From assembly GCF_030272615.1 (NCBI RefSeq), contig NC_081407.1, positions 437,997,230-438,061,229 on the forward strand: 64,000 bases of DNA, written 5' to 3'. Every line of letters begins with the position of its first letter. Position 1 is the stretch's first letter. The translations under genes were made by a program, and so were the position numbers. The stretch comes from Cryptomeria japonica (Eukaryota > Streptophyta > Pinopsida > Cupressales > Cupressaceae). Shown piece after piece: positions 10,289 to 21,983 of this stretch. The notes beneath the pieces are model-generated. The model was not told where the DNA came from. It did no database searches and saw only the letters and a list, made by a program, of their open reading frames with translations.

Positions 10289-13200
10289 GTATTGTAATTT
10301 TCTGAGTCATTTTTTTTGTATTTTAAGTTGATACGGATTTCTTAGGGTTATTAATCAATTTTTAAATATTCCATTATTTCCTGTTTTTTAATAGGAAGGA
10401 ATGTGCTTGTACACCAGTGCAATTCTTTGCCATTTTATCCATGCAAAGATCTGGAAGTGGGTGGTTTGAAACATTATTGAATAGCCATCCAAATATTAGT
10501 TCAAATGGAGAGGTATTTTCAGTGAAAGAAAGAAGAAAAAATGTTTTGACAATATTGCAAACACTGGATAATGTTTATAATATGGATTGGTCCAGTAGTG
10601 CTGCGAAGAATGAATGTTCAGCTGCAATAGGGCTTAAATGGATGCTTAATCAGGTACTATTTTGATATTCCATACAAGCACTGATAAATATGAAACAAGC
10701 AATGAACCAGAATTATTATTGTTGTTGTTGAAAGTTTGTAATTTTTGACCTGGCATGGATTTCTTCATTGTAAAATCACTATCTGAAACTAAGCTTCCTG
10801 GTTGAGGTTGGGATCTAGACAATAATTACAGAGCTTCAAAGAAATGGTCACTGCATAGTTTGCACATCTGTTTTTCAAATAGCTTGTTTCTAATTTGGAA
10901 TGAAAAATCTTTGAAGTACCAACCATGTGAAGAAGTAAGAACCATTTCATGTCTTTTGTACATGATAATTGCCATGAAAATTCCTTACTTTGATTGTGAA
11001 TTCGTATCTCAGAAACATGCTAGTCTTGAAAGAACTTATACCAATGACAGAGCTCATCATTGATTCATTTTTAGGATGGACAGACAATAATATTGCTATT
11101 TTTAGGATGGACAGAAAATTCATATGGTATCTTTGATGAGGAATGGGTGTAGATCCATATTGTGTGAACGTTTGAATATCTATGAATGAAATCATCACAT
11201 TGCAAGAAACAAAAAAGAAGTTATATGGATATATTCTTGACAGCATGCTTTTGTTCGCCATAATGGATGGAATTTCCTTCTATGTCACTTATACAATCTA
11301 AAATTGACATTGGAGAGCCCAGTGTGGTGTTTTAAAGAGTACTTTATAGTTTATAGTGCTGCTTTTGGAAACGGGAGCCACATATTGTGAACTAAACCCC
11401 TTCAAGGTGGAGTGGTGAGTAGAGGGATAGATAACACACATCAATGGAACCTGTGGAAGCTACTGTCCAAAAAGTTGAAGGGAAAATTTCATAAGGGAAC
11501 AATAAAATGAGAACCTTCATTCTTATAGGAGAAATTGGATGTGAGAAGTAAACTTTGCTCTTCTTCCATCATTCATTCCTCCAACCTTTTTATAGCATCT
11601 AATGGATTTGACTTTTTTCAAAGAAAGGTGAGTGCCTCAGTTTAAAGAGGCCAAAAGGATTATCCAAGTAATTTTTGTTAAATGTTTCAGTAGCCTTATA
11701 AAAATAATAATTAGAATGATTATATACTTGTGAAGATGAACGAATTGACAAAAGTGGAAATGTTTATTACATGTCATTTGTCCTGCAAAGGGAAAGGTAT
11801 TCAGCCAATGTACTTATACAGGAAGGCTTTTTAAGGATGAGTCTCTACTTAAGATTGTAAACAACATAGATATATAATTATGTGTGAACTTATTAAAATT
11901 TCGTTTAGAACAGGGTGCTTAATCAAGTGTTAGTAGTGTAGACTGTAGACAATTCTTTATTATCGTATAGACAAAATAGGAGAATTACAGAATGGCCAGT
12001 CTTCAGATATTACTGGGCGTGTAGTCATGCTAGACCCTGTGTTAGGAAAGGTTTCCATCCATGGAGTTCACTCATTATAATAGTGAGAAGCTAGGTGTTT
12101 TTATCCTTGTGAAAAGAAACGCATGTATATGATCCTTTATTTCATTCTGGTATAATTGAAAGTAGTAAATTTTTTAAAATAAAAACAGCAAGTACCCTGG
12201 AAATGTTCCCAATTTCGAAATGGATTTACTAGGATATGGACATGGCTTGTACTAGAGCTACTATATATGGATCATTATGAAACTCCAGAAGCTTTTGAGA
12301 TAGACACTGTTATTTAGTTGGGTGTAAAATAAAACAGCTCATCATCCAGAGAGAAATGTTTAAAATGTGAACAATATAACTAATGTATCGTGGGTCATTT
12401 GCAACTGTGTTGCAATGCCAAAAATGCCGATAAGTTAGGGATTTGGCATTCAAGCAATAGGATAGAGGGGCAATCATCCCATCTTGTAAGTTTTTAAGCT
12501 TCCAATTATAGTTCACTATGGCAGCTTATTGGTCAAAATTGAGATTTAGTCTGTTGACCCAAAATCTCCGTAATTAGCCCATATCCTGATCAACTGATCT
12601 TCGATAGTATCTGATCTTTGTGTCAGAACGAGAAAAATGAGCTCTATTCTAGAGGATATGGTGAATTTTCTTCTTAGCTTCTGATCTGTCCTATCGATCT
12701 CAATTGCTTGAGTTGATTAGGGGACTAATTCCTTCCATATTCTCTATTGTCTGGGATCCACATATTGGCTAATGGGATTGGATGCAGTTAATTCTCAGGC
12801 TGGGCCACTACCAGTGATCTTTGCCTCAGAGAATTTGGGAAGTGTATAGCACCATGGAACAGCAGCTGGAAGTTGATTCAATAGCAACATTGTGGCTCAA
12901 ATAGTGCTTGAAATAGAATACTACAGTATCACATAAATTGAAAATCATTGTAAATAGGCCAAACATTAGTAAGTCTGTTGCATGGGCTGCATAATGCATA
13001 AGTTATGATTTTGTGTGATAAAGGATGTAGTTTAACTCAATACCATCTCATCTCAGCTTGGTTAAGGTTAGTGGCTAAAGCTGATGTATAAAGTTCTACA
13101 CAAGAGCATGGCAACCTGTACACAATACAAAATTACTCATTTTTTTTTTCAATTGTAAAAATACATTTTCTTACTGAATAAACATAAGTATGTTCTTGGA

Positions 13201-16200
13201 GTTTTGGGAATGGGAGATGGGGGGATGTCGAGGACGATGAACCCAAATTTGGGAGGTATGTATAACTAGAGCAAGGGTTTGAGGTGGAGGGGTTAGGCCT
13301 TCTAGTGTGTTTTCTTGGTACAGTCCATGCTTTCGAAGATGGATTCCTCTAGTTCCCTTTAGAGGATGTTTTCTTTGATCTTTGGATGTTCCGAATGATC
13401 AACGAGGTCCCCTTCTTCATTCAAGTCTTCAATCATTTTTGTATATATGTATTCATTCCTTGATATCTGTTCAAGGGACGTGTTCTTTGAGCCTTAGATG
13501 TCCCTTGTGATCTACAAGGTTGCCTTCTATCTATCTATGTATGTGTGTGTGTGCATATATGTATGTATGTGTCTGTGTATGTGTGTGTGTGTGTGTGCAT
13601 ATATGTATGTATGTGTCTGTGTATGTGTGTATGTATGTTTGTGTGTGTGTACGTGTGTATGTATGTATGGATTTGAGATTGAGGAGTAATTTCTTGTACT
13701 GTGTTTTCTACATTCTGCTGGTGCAATCCATACTTTTGAAGATGGATTAATCTAGTTCCCTTAAGGCCCTTAAGGGTATATATATATAATACACACACAC
13801 ACGCATATCCTTGAAAACCTAATCACCAGTTGGAAAACTGGGCCAAATACAAAAATCAAAAGGTGGGTATGGTGTTACTAGATGATATATATGTATGTAT
13901 GTATATATATACATCTCTCTCTCTCTCTCTCTCTCCCTCTCTCTCTCTCTATATATATATTATCCAGTAACACCATACCCATCTTTTGATTTTTGTATTT
14001 TGCCCAGTTCATGCTTTCCAACTGGTGATTAATAATTCCAACTGGAATATCTTTCAACCTTTGAGCATGTAGCTTGGCAAGGACTTTATATGAAGAATTC
14101 AACAAAGTAATTGGCTTCCAATTCTTAATCAAGTACTTATCACCTTCTTTTGGCAACAACTTTATTAATCCTTTGTTTATACTTGGTCCAAGAGTTCCTT
14201 TATCAAAGGCTTCTTTATACACCTTCAGAAGATTTTCAGCAACCAATCATGATTTTTTCTTGTAAAATTCAATAGGGATATCATTAGATCCAGGGGACTT
14301 CCCAGATTTGAAAGAATTAATTACTCTAATAATTTCATCCTTATCAATTTTTGTACTGAGCTCCTCTCTATCACACTCACCAAGTTTTGAAGGAATGATT
14401 CTTTTAATAAAGGTTCCAGTAGCTAAGCTCGGAGAGTCTTCCTCTAACGAGACCAATTTTTTTATAGAAACTCAGAAAAGCTTTCTCAATCATGTTTACA
14501 TCTTCTAATAACTCTTCTCCAACCAGAATGGGGCTGATATTTTCTCTATTATGCTTGGCCTTCAAGATATTGAAGAAGTACTTGGTCCCCTTATAACCTT
14601 TTTTGAACCAGGTGAGCATATCTTGAATCTTGGCACCATTGTTTTTGAATTTCTGAAGGCATCTTAACTGATGCTTGGTTTCAACCAAGTTGTTATAAAG
14701 AAGGATGTTAGAACCGTTTTGCTGCATGCAAAATTCTATCTCCAACAATCTCTCCTTAAGAAAACTCAACTCTCCTCCTGTTGAGGTCCTTTTTCTTTCT
14801 CACAACCTTTCGAATTTCTTTCCAAGCAGTGGTAGTCTTTTCCCATCCTTCAATGGCCGAGTTGTGAAAGAGACATTTGTTAATCATTCCCACCCTTTTG
14901 ATATTGTCATATTGACCATACAATCTTTATCTTGAAGCAGCAGGCTATTCAGTTTGAACAACTGAGAATTTTTGCGTTGAGTCTTACAATTACTTCAATG
15001 GCCGAGTTATGAAAGAGACATTTGTTAATCATTCCCACCCTTTTGATATTGACCATGCAATCTTTATCTTGAAGCAGCAGGCTATTCAGTTTGAACAACT
15101 GAGAATTTTTGCGTTAGAGTCTTACAATTACTTCTTTTAAAGTTAGCCAATACTTCAATGGGGAAATGGTCTGATATTGTAGCAGGAATTACTTTTACTA
15201 GGAATTCATCCACTACCACAGAGAATTCAAGAAAATCTGCTTTGACATACACTCTATCCAGTCTCAAGTACACTCTCTTACTAGGGGCTTGGTTATTACA
15301 CCAAGTATACCAGATCTTCTTCTTGGAAATTTTAATCTTTTCCAGAGGGTCCTTGGTATTAAAACTCTTTTCATTTTAGACTTAAAAACAACTTATTGCC
15401 TTTCCACAGAACCTCCTTGCCTCCCTCTTTGCCCTCTTTGTTCTCAACGATATTGAAGTCCCCCACTAAAATCTAGGGAACCTTGGGTAGATATTGCACA
15501 AGCCAATTCCACAGTATACATCTTTCTTTATACTTGTTAGAAGCATATATAGAGTAGTTACCAAACTCAATCCTGTCTTTTCAAGTTAACCCAACCAGCT
15601 CTATTACAAGGGGAAACCCCCTTATCAAACATGAAAATGTCCAAGAGTCTCTTAAAAGAATGGCAGCAGCACCTTTTCCCTTCATATGATTGGTAGAGAA
15701 AAATATCAAATTCCTCCAAAGAATTCTAATACATGCTCAAACTGAAAGTTGCCTTTATTTCTTGGATCTTCGACATCTTGTACAAAACAATCTCAGAATG
15801 TTTTTTTTTCCAGGGAATTCTAAGCCCCTGACATTCCAGCTAACACAGAGCATGCTCATTAAGGAGGAGTGGAAGAGGCACTGGATTTATGGTTTTTAAT
15901 ATAATTTATCAAAACATTTTGGAAGCCTTTACTCTTTACCCTTTTTATTGCTATTTTTCTTTCCAACTTCTTTAGGGAGCTTCCTTCTCTATCTCCCCAA
16001 CCTCTTATATAAAGAGTGGGTTGTTATGTTCCAACACAATACTTTGCTTGTTTAGGTTGGGCTCTTGGGAAGACTCCCTACTGTCAGACTACTTGGCTTC
16101 ATTTGGGTTTGGCAATATGGGAGAGGCCTTGGGAAGCTTGCTAACACTTTGAGCTCCTAATTTCTCAATAGCCAATTGTTGGGCGTTTTTTTTTTGACAA

Positions 16201-19200
16201 CTCTTTCAGGAAACTCAAGCGGTACACATACATCCTCCTCAACCTTTTTTGTAGGAAAAATCTTATATTCCTCATTGTCCTTTAGGTAGATTCTTTTACA
16301 AATATCAATGGTCACCACGGTCTTTAATGCTAGTAGTATCATTTGCTATGTCTGTTTTAGAGTGTTTTTGAGTGGTTTCATTGATGATGTGAGTATTTTT
16401 TTCCACATTCAAATCAACATTACTTCTACCCTGGTCACTGGGGATTTTATTATCACTAATAATTGTAGGGTTCTGCACCTTTTTTGGCAACCTAGGGCAG
16501 CCTTTTCTTTGATATCCATTCATTTTACAAAGGAACAGGCATAAAGACCCCCTAAGCATTCAAGATCATAGAAAATTACCTTATTGTTGGGATTGCTTTC
16601 CAAAATTTCTGGGATTTCAACATTAGGTCTAAGAAAATTTTGAACCCTAGAATTAAGATGAGGAAGGGTAAAAATTGTTTCTTCAGTTTGAAGGCTTTCC
16701 CCTATGGGTTCCACTTCCAACAGTCAGGGCATGAAAATCCACAACTGTGGAGCAAGATTTTTCACCTCAAGCCATCAAGGAGCCAAACATATTTCTCTGG
16801 CTTGGCTTCTGGGAACAAAGACAAAGCCCTAAATAGATACTATCCAACGATTCAGAATTCTTTTTTAAGGATTCTTTCTTGCATTTTGTGATTCTTTTAG
16901 AAAAAAAAACAAATATGCCCTTTTGAATCATATGCCAAAACCTGACATACAATTCTAACTTCTTTTCCACCTTGCCCAACCAGTTGTTGAAAAACTTCTT
17001 GGATGGAAGACAATAGTATCCAAACACACCAAAAAGACAGCAATATAACTTAACCTATTTTCTTCCTCTTCCAAAGCTTGTAGCATATCCAAATTAGGAG
17101 AAAGGACGAGCTTACCACAGCTAGCAGACAGTTTACTGTGTTTTCCTTCGACGGGTTGCTCTTCTTCAGTGTTGTAGACACCTCCCATCCCTCTTTCTCT
17201 GCGATTGCCATTATCAATGATGGAAAAGAGGGTGGTCGTAGGAACACAGAAGGCTTTACCATCCCTAGCTTCTTTGTAAGACAATTTACCAGGCACCTCC
17301 TGCACCAGACGTTTCTCACCCAAACTACTAACTGAAATATCGTCTGCAAAAATTTCTCCACTGCCATCCACATCATCTGACACCTCACTACCTTAATGAA
17401 TTAATGCCAACTGAACCTCCATCATAAATCCTTAATCGGAGAACACTAAAGGGCAATAAACACTCTCTAACATAAAAAATCACGCAAGGCAAACGGTGCT
17501 AAAACGGTAGCAAGCAAGCACATCAATCTGCAATAAATTCAGGTAGATTCCCCACGAGAGAACCAAGATGGCTGGAAGAAAAGGCAACCCGGAAATAAAT
17601 GCAAAATAAAACAATGACAACAAAATCTGGAAGTTTGAAAAAACCAGCTCATCACCCAAGAATCCCACGACCATTGGAAAGCAAGGAAGAGCACCCATGA
17701 GCATGAAAGGGACAAAGAACACCAAGAGCGAGCAGAACAGGAACATCAGAAATAGGCAGCAGGGAAGACTGTTGGAAGACTGTTAGTCTCCCACTTACTG
17801 TGCCGTCTAGTTTATTTTCAATAACAACTTGCCTTAATTGTTAAACTAATCAACTTGGAAGATTACCTATGTCGGGGAAGGTTGCCACTTTTTCAGTGCT
17901 TGATAACACATGAGAAAGTATATTTGTATATTTTGTTGCATGTGTAATCCCCTAATGTCATAGGGGTATTTGGGAGATGTCAAGTTAGCTACATTCATTC
18001 CTTGTGTATGATCCAAGGTTTCTAACCTTGTACCTGTAGTTATGCAGAAACATTTTCAAATTACAGATCGCTGAAGGATATCATAAGCAACAGAGATCCT
18101 GAAATCACATGGCATTAGGTAGGGTATTTTTTTCTGTTCTACTATAACACATCTCCATTGTAATGTCCCCATTTTGAAATAGGATTTAATGATAAATAAT
18201 AATATTTAAAACATAAAATAATATATAATATAATATAATTAAAATGTAATTAAGTTAATGAATGGTCAAAAGGCATGGAATGAAGAGTTGTGACTCTATC
18301 AAAAATGAGATATAAGAGGGAGAAGAGATCATTTGAAATGGGATAAGGAGGAGGGAAGAAATGAAGGAAGCATGTGAATCAAGGATGGATTAATGGAAGA
18401 AGAAATGAATGGGAAGTGGATAAGGAAGGGACTCTTCCAAAGGGCAAGAATTATGAAGGGTTGTACTATTTCGAAGGGTGGCATGATGAAGAGATGTGAT
18501 CTCTTCCTTACATGGGAAGATATAAAGGGAAGAAGGTTCATTTGAGGAAGAGAGGGAAGGGAGATCAATTTGGAGAAGATTATATTATTCTCAAAGGCAG
18601 AAATGAAAAGTGGTGACTCAATTGTTATGAAAGGTGGTGCCTCGATTCCTATGAAAGGTGGTGGCTCTTCTCCCAATAAAGTATAAAGAGAGGTCATTCC
18701 AAGCACTCAAGGATCACTCACTCACTCATCAATCATCTATTCAACAATCACTTAGTCATCACTCACCAATACCTCAAGTCATCACTCACCAATACCTCAA
18801 ATCATCCAATCAAAGGAATTCATTGAATCAATCAATCAATCATACAAATATCATCGAATCAGACAGATTAGATTGAATATTAATAATTAAATGTACAGCA
18901 GTTTGATTCAATATTATAGTTTGGTATGAGATTTTTGTTGTATATATTGCTGTACCCCTCTTGTAATCCCTCATTTCCTCTACCATTACTGACTTCAATA
19001 ATCATTCAGAACATATAAAAAATTCCAGTATTATGCATCTGTTTAACATACAATAATCAGACATAAGCAACAGCAAATCATTAATCAGTAATGAGCAGAT
19101 ACAAATAATATTCGCTATGCTATATAAGCAGTCATAAACAGCAATATATGGTTAATTGATATAAGCAGTCGTACAAAATTTGAATTTTGGGTGAAATTCT

Positions 19201-21983
19201 TGACCATTTTCAATAGGAAAAACTTTCTAAAAATAGACACTTTGGGGATCATGCTTAAAGTGCCAAAAACAAAACTTCCTAAAAAATAGGAAAAAGCAGA
19301 AAAAGCAAAATTTCCAAAGATAGGAAGTTGTCCAAAATGAGCCAAAATAATTGCGTTTTTCATCCTTCGGACTCCTTAAGCACACTGAGTGTGTCAAGAC
19401 TCAAAACACTGTTCTGACCATGATTTGCACAAACTGACTTATGACCACTCAAAATTCTAACTCCTCATTGCAAAAAGATTGGACTTAGCAGTTGTGACGC
19501 CAAGGCAAAACCCTAAAAAGCAAAAACAGGGGGGTTCCCATTTGCAATGGGGCGATGTGTGAAAAAGGTCACAACAGGACTTAGTCCCACATTCATCTAC
19601 AACTGTAGGATGCAAGCTTCAGCTACCATATCACATAAATGTATCGGATACTCTATTAAGTTGTGGCATTATTAAGGAGGTTCAAATACAAGTCCGTGAT
19701 CCAGTTAAAACACCAGAAGAAGAAAACAGCAAGAAAGTTGAGAAATAATGAATATGCTGTTTAGTAGTTTGATAAACTGATAGAATATGCCACTTGGCAA
19801 CTTTCAGCCTCTGTCAAACAATTAGGACCCATGTAGGTCAACAAGCTTTTGAAATGAGGGACATCTAGGACTACAGTTTAACGTGACACAATCAGTTACT
19901 AATGGATATTTTACTTCCTACTTAACAAGAAATAGATTTTGGACATCATTCATGACATAGTGACTAGAAATAATTTGTATCAACTGCAATTCCATAAAAT
20001 AGTTAAGAGTTAGTAATGCTTGACCTTTTCTGCATTCATTGCCAATGGTAATTATTGTTGCTTTACTTTTGTGAAGTTAAATGTACTGCTGATTGGTTAA
20101 ATTAATTCTGCTGTGGTTTTCTGTGGTGACAAATTTGATTCTTGGGGATGATTTGCTGGCTATGAATTTGGCAATTTTTTTTGGTTTTTATTACTGCAAA
20201 TTCCCTATATTTTATAAGCCATAAGTGTTGTTATGTCCACAGATCTTGCTTCAATCTTTAAGTGAGCTGTTATTAGTATTTTTGAAGTGCCTGAAGTGAA
20301 CAGGACATTTATATATTAAAGCCCTTGAACCCCACAAAAAGCTAGTTTGAACCCTATGAAGCATGGTTGGGAGTGAAAATGTCAATCTCTCCAGGCATTG
20401 ACATTTCTGTTGCTACTGTTATATTTATTTTCTACCGTTTATTTATTGCGTTGTTTCAACTTAGTGATGCCTCTACAGTAATGAATGTCAAGTGATGCAT
20501 GTCTTTGGATTTGATGCTGCTCTTCCTATGTGTTATACCTATCTTGTTTGCCACATTACCCAAGTTGTTCTGTATTGTGTCATTTTATACACACATAGAG
20601 TGGGACAAGCTGTGACAGCTATACACTCTTGCCTTGTGTGACAAAATTGTTATGACCCATAATACACTAACCATATTTGATTATAATCTCATCAACTTGG
20701 GACACACGATTTAGAGGATTTTTGTTTTGCAGCTTCACCTTATTGAACTCAGGGCATTTATCAAATAACAAATAAAGTAAAAGAATATTATATTTGTTGC
20801 TTGGTCTGTAGAGTTTCTTGTACTTTTAAATGTCACTATCAATTGATTAATTTTTAAAAATATACCTACAACATTGTTTCAGTTTGGATAATGAGAAACA
20901 ATGTCTAGTTTTGTAGTTAGTTCTCTTTATGTGAGCTGAGTGTCTGCTAGATTAGCTTATTATTTCTGACTTACTGGACATGGCAGGGTGTGATGGAATA
21001 CAGCAGGGAAATAGTTGATTATTTCAATAGAAAAGGTGTATCTGTCATCTTACTGTTCAGGCGTAATATTTTGCGACGACTGGTCTCTGTGCTGGCTAAT
21101 GCTTACGATCGTGAAACAAAGCAGTTGAATGGCACACACAAATCACATGTGCATTCAAAGCAAGAGGTATGCATGTATCTATCATATTTGAAACTGAAAG
21201 TTGAAAATAAGTGTCATTAACTAATCAAGATAAATACTTTTAGCATTTTTGATCGAGACACTGATCGTATGGAAAATTCTAGTGTTACTTAACTGTTCAT
21301 ATTTTAATTGAATGTTTGATGGTACTAGATGTGGAGATAGTAAGCTTCTACTAAAGGCTTTGACCAACATGACATTTTATCAGGCAGATTTGTTAGCAAC
21401 ATATAAGCCAGTGATCAATGTTACATTTTTGCTGGCTAACCTGAAACGAATTGAGGAGGTGTCTCGAGATGCTCTGAACTTTTTCAAAAGTACACGTCAT
21501 ATAGTATTATATTATGAAGAATTAATCAGTAACCCAAAGGTATTATTACTTCAACCTAAATTGTCATGGTTCTTGTACATATATGCCCTTTTTTCCTCCA
21601 CAGTATTTTTTTTTGCAGCTCGTAGACTTATTTTTATTTGAACTTCAATAATTCTTCCTAGAAAGTCATAAAAAAGAAAAATTCAAATTGGAAAGTAAAT
21701 TACCCTCATAATGTTGTATATTCTATTATTTCATGATTGCAAAAAAAATAATATCTCGAGGTTTCTGCTATTGAGACTGGATTTTAAATTTAGTTGACAC
21801 TATATACAGAAAGCGATGGAAGTACAAGAGTTTTTAAACGTATCATCAAGGAAATTGGAGAGCCAGCAGGTTAAAATTCATACTAGGGCCCTTTCGGACC
21901 AAGTCCAGAATTGGAATGAAGTGTGCAAAAAGCTCAAAGGAACAGAATATGAAATCTTTCTAAACGAGTCAGATTATGTTTGA
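10038..21983 (+). CDS. NodH-like P-loop sulfotransferase, five coding exons
   Basis: The family transfers sulfate from PAPS to an acceptor; the substrate of these plant NodH-related proteins is not known to me. Exons 10038-10288, 10395-10653, 20987-21166, 21384-21539 and 21810-21983 all have GT/AG borders and join in frame to 339 residues, the usual length for this plant family. A basic stretch and single membrane segment (residues about 18-37, RRMILLIFTALLGIYICFIC) suggest a type II Golgi-type anchor. The 5' PAPS-binding motif is SMQRSGSGWFETLLNSHP. The 3' PAPS motif is FRRNILRRLVSVLAN. NGTHKSHVHS and QVKIH are family-typical. The start is uncertain. TTTCTCTATGCAG|GAT is a good splice acceptor at 10043, and relatives have a slightly longer N-terminus, so a short upstream exon may exist. 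The gene looks intact. Confidence 0.9.
10395..10653 (+). CDS. Sulfotransferase exon 2 (PAPS 5'-phosphosulfate loop)
   Basis: The exon opens after TTTTTTAATAG and encodes C-A-C-T-P-V-Q-F-F-A-I-L-S, then the P-loop-like QRSGSGWFET. It ends at GLKWMLNQ before a donor at 10654. The reading frame is continuous with exons 1 and 3. Confidence 0.92.
10654..13533. other. Intron 2, proximal part: no element recognised
   Basis: This is the first quarter of the 10.3-kb intron of the sulfotransferase gene. It is AT-rich with stop-rich frames. No repeat boundary, domain or RNA gene was recognised. Confidence 0.55.
13534..13675. repeat. (TG)n/(TGTA)n microsatellite
   Basis: Alternating TG and ATGT units with short CATATATG breaks. 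It produces spurious long ORFs of Cys, Val and Tyr on the plus strand and His and Thr on the minus strand. Confidence 0.97.
13817..14035. repeat. Inverted repeat (foldback) with TA/CT microsatellite loop
   Basis: The left arm (about 13817-13890) and right arm (about 13957-14035) are near-exact reverse complements over about 75 bp. Both contain LINE reverse transcriptase sequence. The loop (about 13883-13965) is (TA)n plus a long (CT)n run. The left arm is an inverted copy of the LINE end, so the break point of the LINE coincides with the microsatellite. Confidence 0.9.
13957..14800 (-). pseudogene. LINE reverse transcriptase, N-terminal part
   Basis: Frames on the minus strand show the pre-RT segment with W-F-K-K-G-Y-K-G-T-K-Y-F-F (about 14600) and S-G-K-S-P-G-S-N-D-I-P-I-E-F (about 14290). 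Next come LLPKEGDKYLIKNWKPITLL (about 14140) and YKVLAKLHAQRL (about 14080), which are typical of plant L1 RTs. A deletion then joins the segment to a piece resembling M-N-W-A-K-Y-K-N-Q, just before the FxDF-like region where the copy ends. The catalytic YADD box is absent. Confidence 0.85.
14851..15134. repeat. Tandem duplication of about 145 bp inside the LINE
   Basis: Copy 1 (14851-14995) and copy 2 (14996-15134) both run from CAATGGCCGAGTT to CTTACAATTACTTC. They differ by an 8-bp deletion and a few substitutions. The duplication lies between the endonuclease and the RT and breaks the ORF2 frame. Confidence 0.92.
15082..15720 (-). pseudogene. LINE endonuclease domain
   Basis: The APE-type nuclease would nick target DNA. 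The minus strand shows ILVGDFNIVE near 15470, containing the G-D-F-N signature. It also shows LRLDRVYVKADF near 15260 and TISDHFPIEV near 15170, the S-D-H motif containing a catalytic histidine. Stops and frameshifts separate these blocks, so this is a relic. Confidence 0.82.
16157..17400 (-). pseudogene. LINE ORF1 (DUF4283-like with zinc knuckle remnant)
   Basis: The minus strand reads from an acidic start (DVDGSGEIFADDISVSSLG, near 17370), through a region with W-L-G-K-V-E-K-K-L-E-L-Y-V-R-F-W-H-M near 16960, to a Cys/Lys-rich patch ending C-P-R-L-P-K-K-V-Q near 16470. That patch is where plant L1 ORF1 has its zinc knuckle. A Ser/Asp/Thr-rich tail follows. Several stops and frameshifts are present. 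ORF1 of this kind binds LINE RNA. Confidence 0.65.
17766..18158. other. Intron sequence, nothing recognised
   Basis: Unassigned sequence between the putative 5' end of the LINE and an LTR start. The 11-bp direct repeat GGAAGACTGTT near 17765-17790 is the only local structure noted. Confidence 0.5.
18159..19150 (+). repeat. LTR remnant, TGTAATGTCCCC family, in intron 2
   Basis: It starts TGTAATGTCCCCATTTTGAAATAGG at 18159. Over its first few hundred bases it matches the reverse complement of the solo LTR ending at 52710, including the GTTGTGACTC and AGATATAA..GGGAGAAGAG blocks. It also shares the AAGTGGTGACTC/CATTCCAAGCA segment with the LTR at 22848-24360. Degenerate ATCA/TCAC repeats lie near 18710-18860. 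The right end is not clear, so no target duplication was found; the end given is approximate. Confidence 0.7.
19160..19577 (-). repeat. LTR fragment of the TGTTGTGAC family
   Basis: Its right end, read on the minus strand, is TGTTGTGACCTTTTTCACAC followed by a GGGGTTCCC-type block. This matches the start of the 41820-45892 insertion and of the element at 53926. The left limit is approximate and the fragment looks truncated where it meets the neighbouring LTR remnant. Confidence 0.6.
19578..20986. other. Intron 2, distal part: nothing recognised
   Basis: AT-rich intron sequence leading to the acceptor CATGGCAG at 20979-20986. No repeat or ORF was recognised. Confidence 0.5.
20987..21166 (+). 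CDS. Sulfotransferase exon 3 (3'-phosphate-binding motif)
   Basis: This exon of exactly 60 codons lies between AG at 20985 and GT at 21167. It carries FRRNILRRLVS, with the conserved Arg and Ser of the 3'-phosphate-binding site, and NGTHKSHVHS. It is separated from exon 2 by 10.3 kb of intron. Confidence 0.92.
21384..21539 (+). CDS. Sulfotransferase exon 4
   Basis: The exon has exactly 52 codons after TTTATCAG, encoding YKPVIN and STRHIVLYYEELISNP. The segment H-I-V-L-Y-Y-E-E is typical of the family's core strand. The donor is GT at 21540. Confidence 0.9.
21810..21983 (+). CDS. Sulfotransferase exon 5 (C-terminus)
   Basis: It starts after CTATATACAG, encodes EVQEFL, the conserved SxQVKIH and WNEVCKKLKGTEYE segments, and ends at TGA 21981-21983. 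The 3' part of this exon is duplicated immediately downstream. Confidence 0.9.
   Translation, partial: KAMEVQEFLNVSSRKLESQQVKIHTRALSDQVQNWNEVCKKLKGTEYEIFLNESDYV

Larger units (their letters stand above)
13957..17765 (-). mobile_element. L1-type LINE, antisense in intron 2, 3'-truncated
   Basis: Reading from 17765 leftwards, the order is a possible 5' leader, ORF1 with nucleic-acid-binding features, an APE-type endonuclease, and the first part of a reverse transcriptase. The RT stops near 13957 at a foldback. The later RT palm, RNase H and poly(A) tail are missing. LINEs usually lose the 5' end, so loss of the 3' end needs a later deletion or rearrangement. Many stops and frameshifts show it is old. 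It lies opposite to the sulfotransferase transcript. Confidence 0.85.

Noticed and set aside
13498-13798. ORFs of 63-87 codons with Cys/Val/Tyr or His/Thr runs
   Set aside because: They are translations of the TG/TGTA microsatellite on the two strands.
18329-18706. Minus-strand 125-codon ORF rich in Ser, Pro, Phe and Ile
   Set aside because: It lies in an LTR remnant with purine-rich degenerate repeats and is not kept in the related LTR at 51623-52710.
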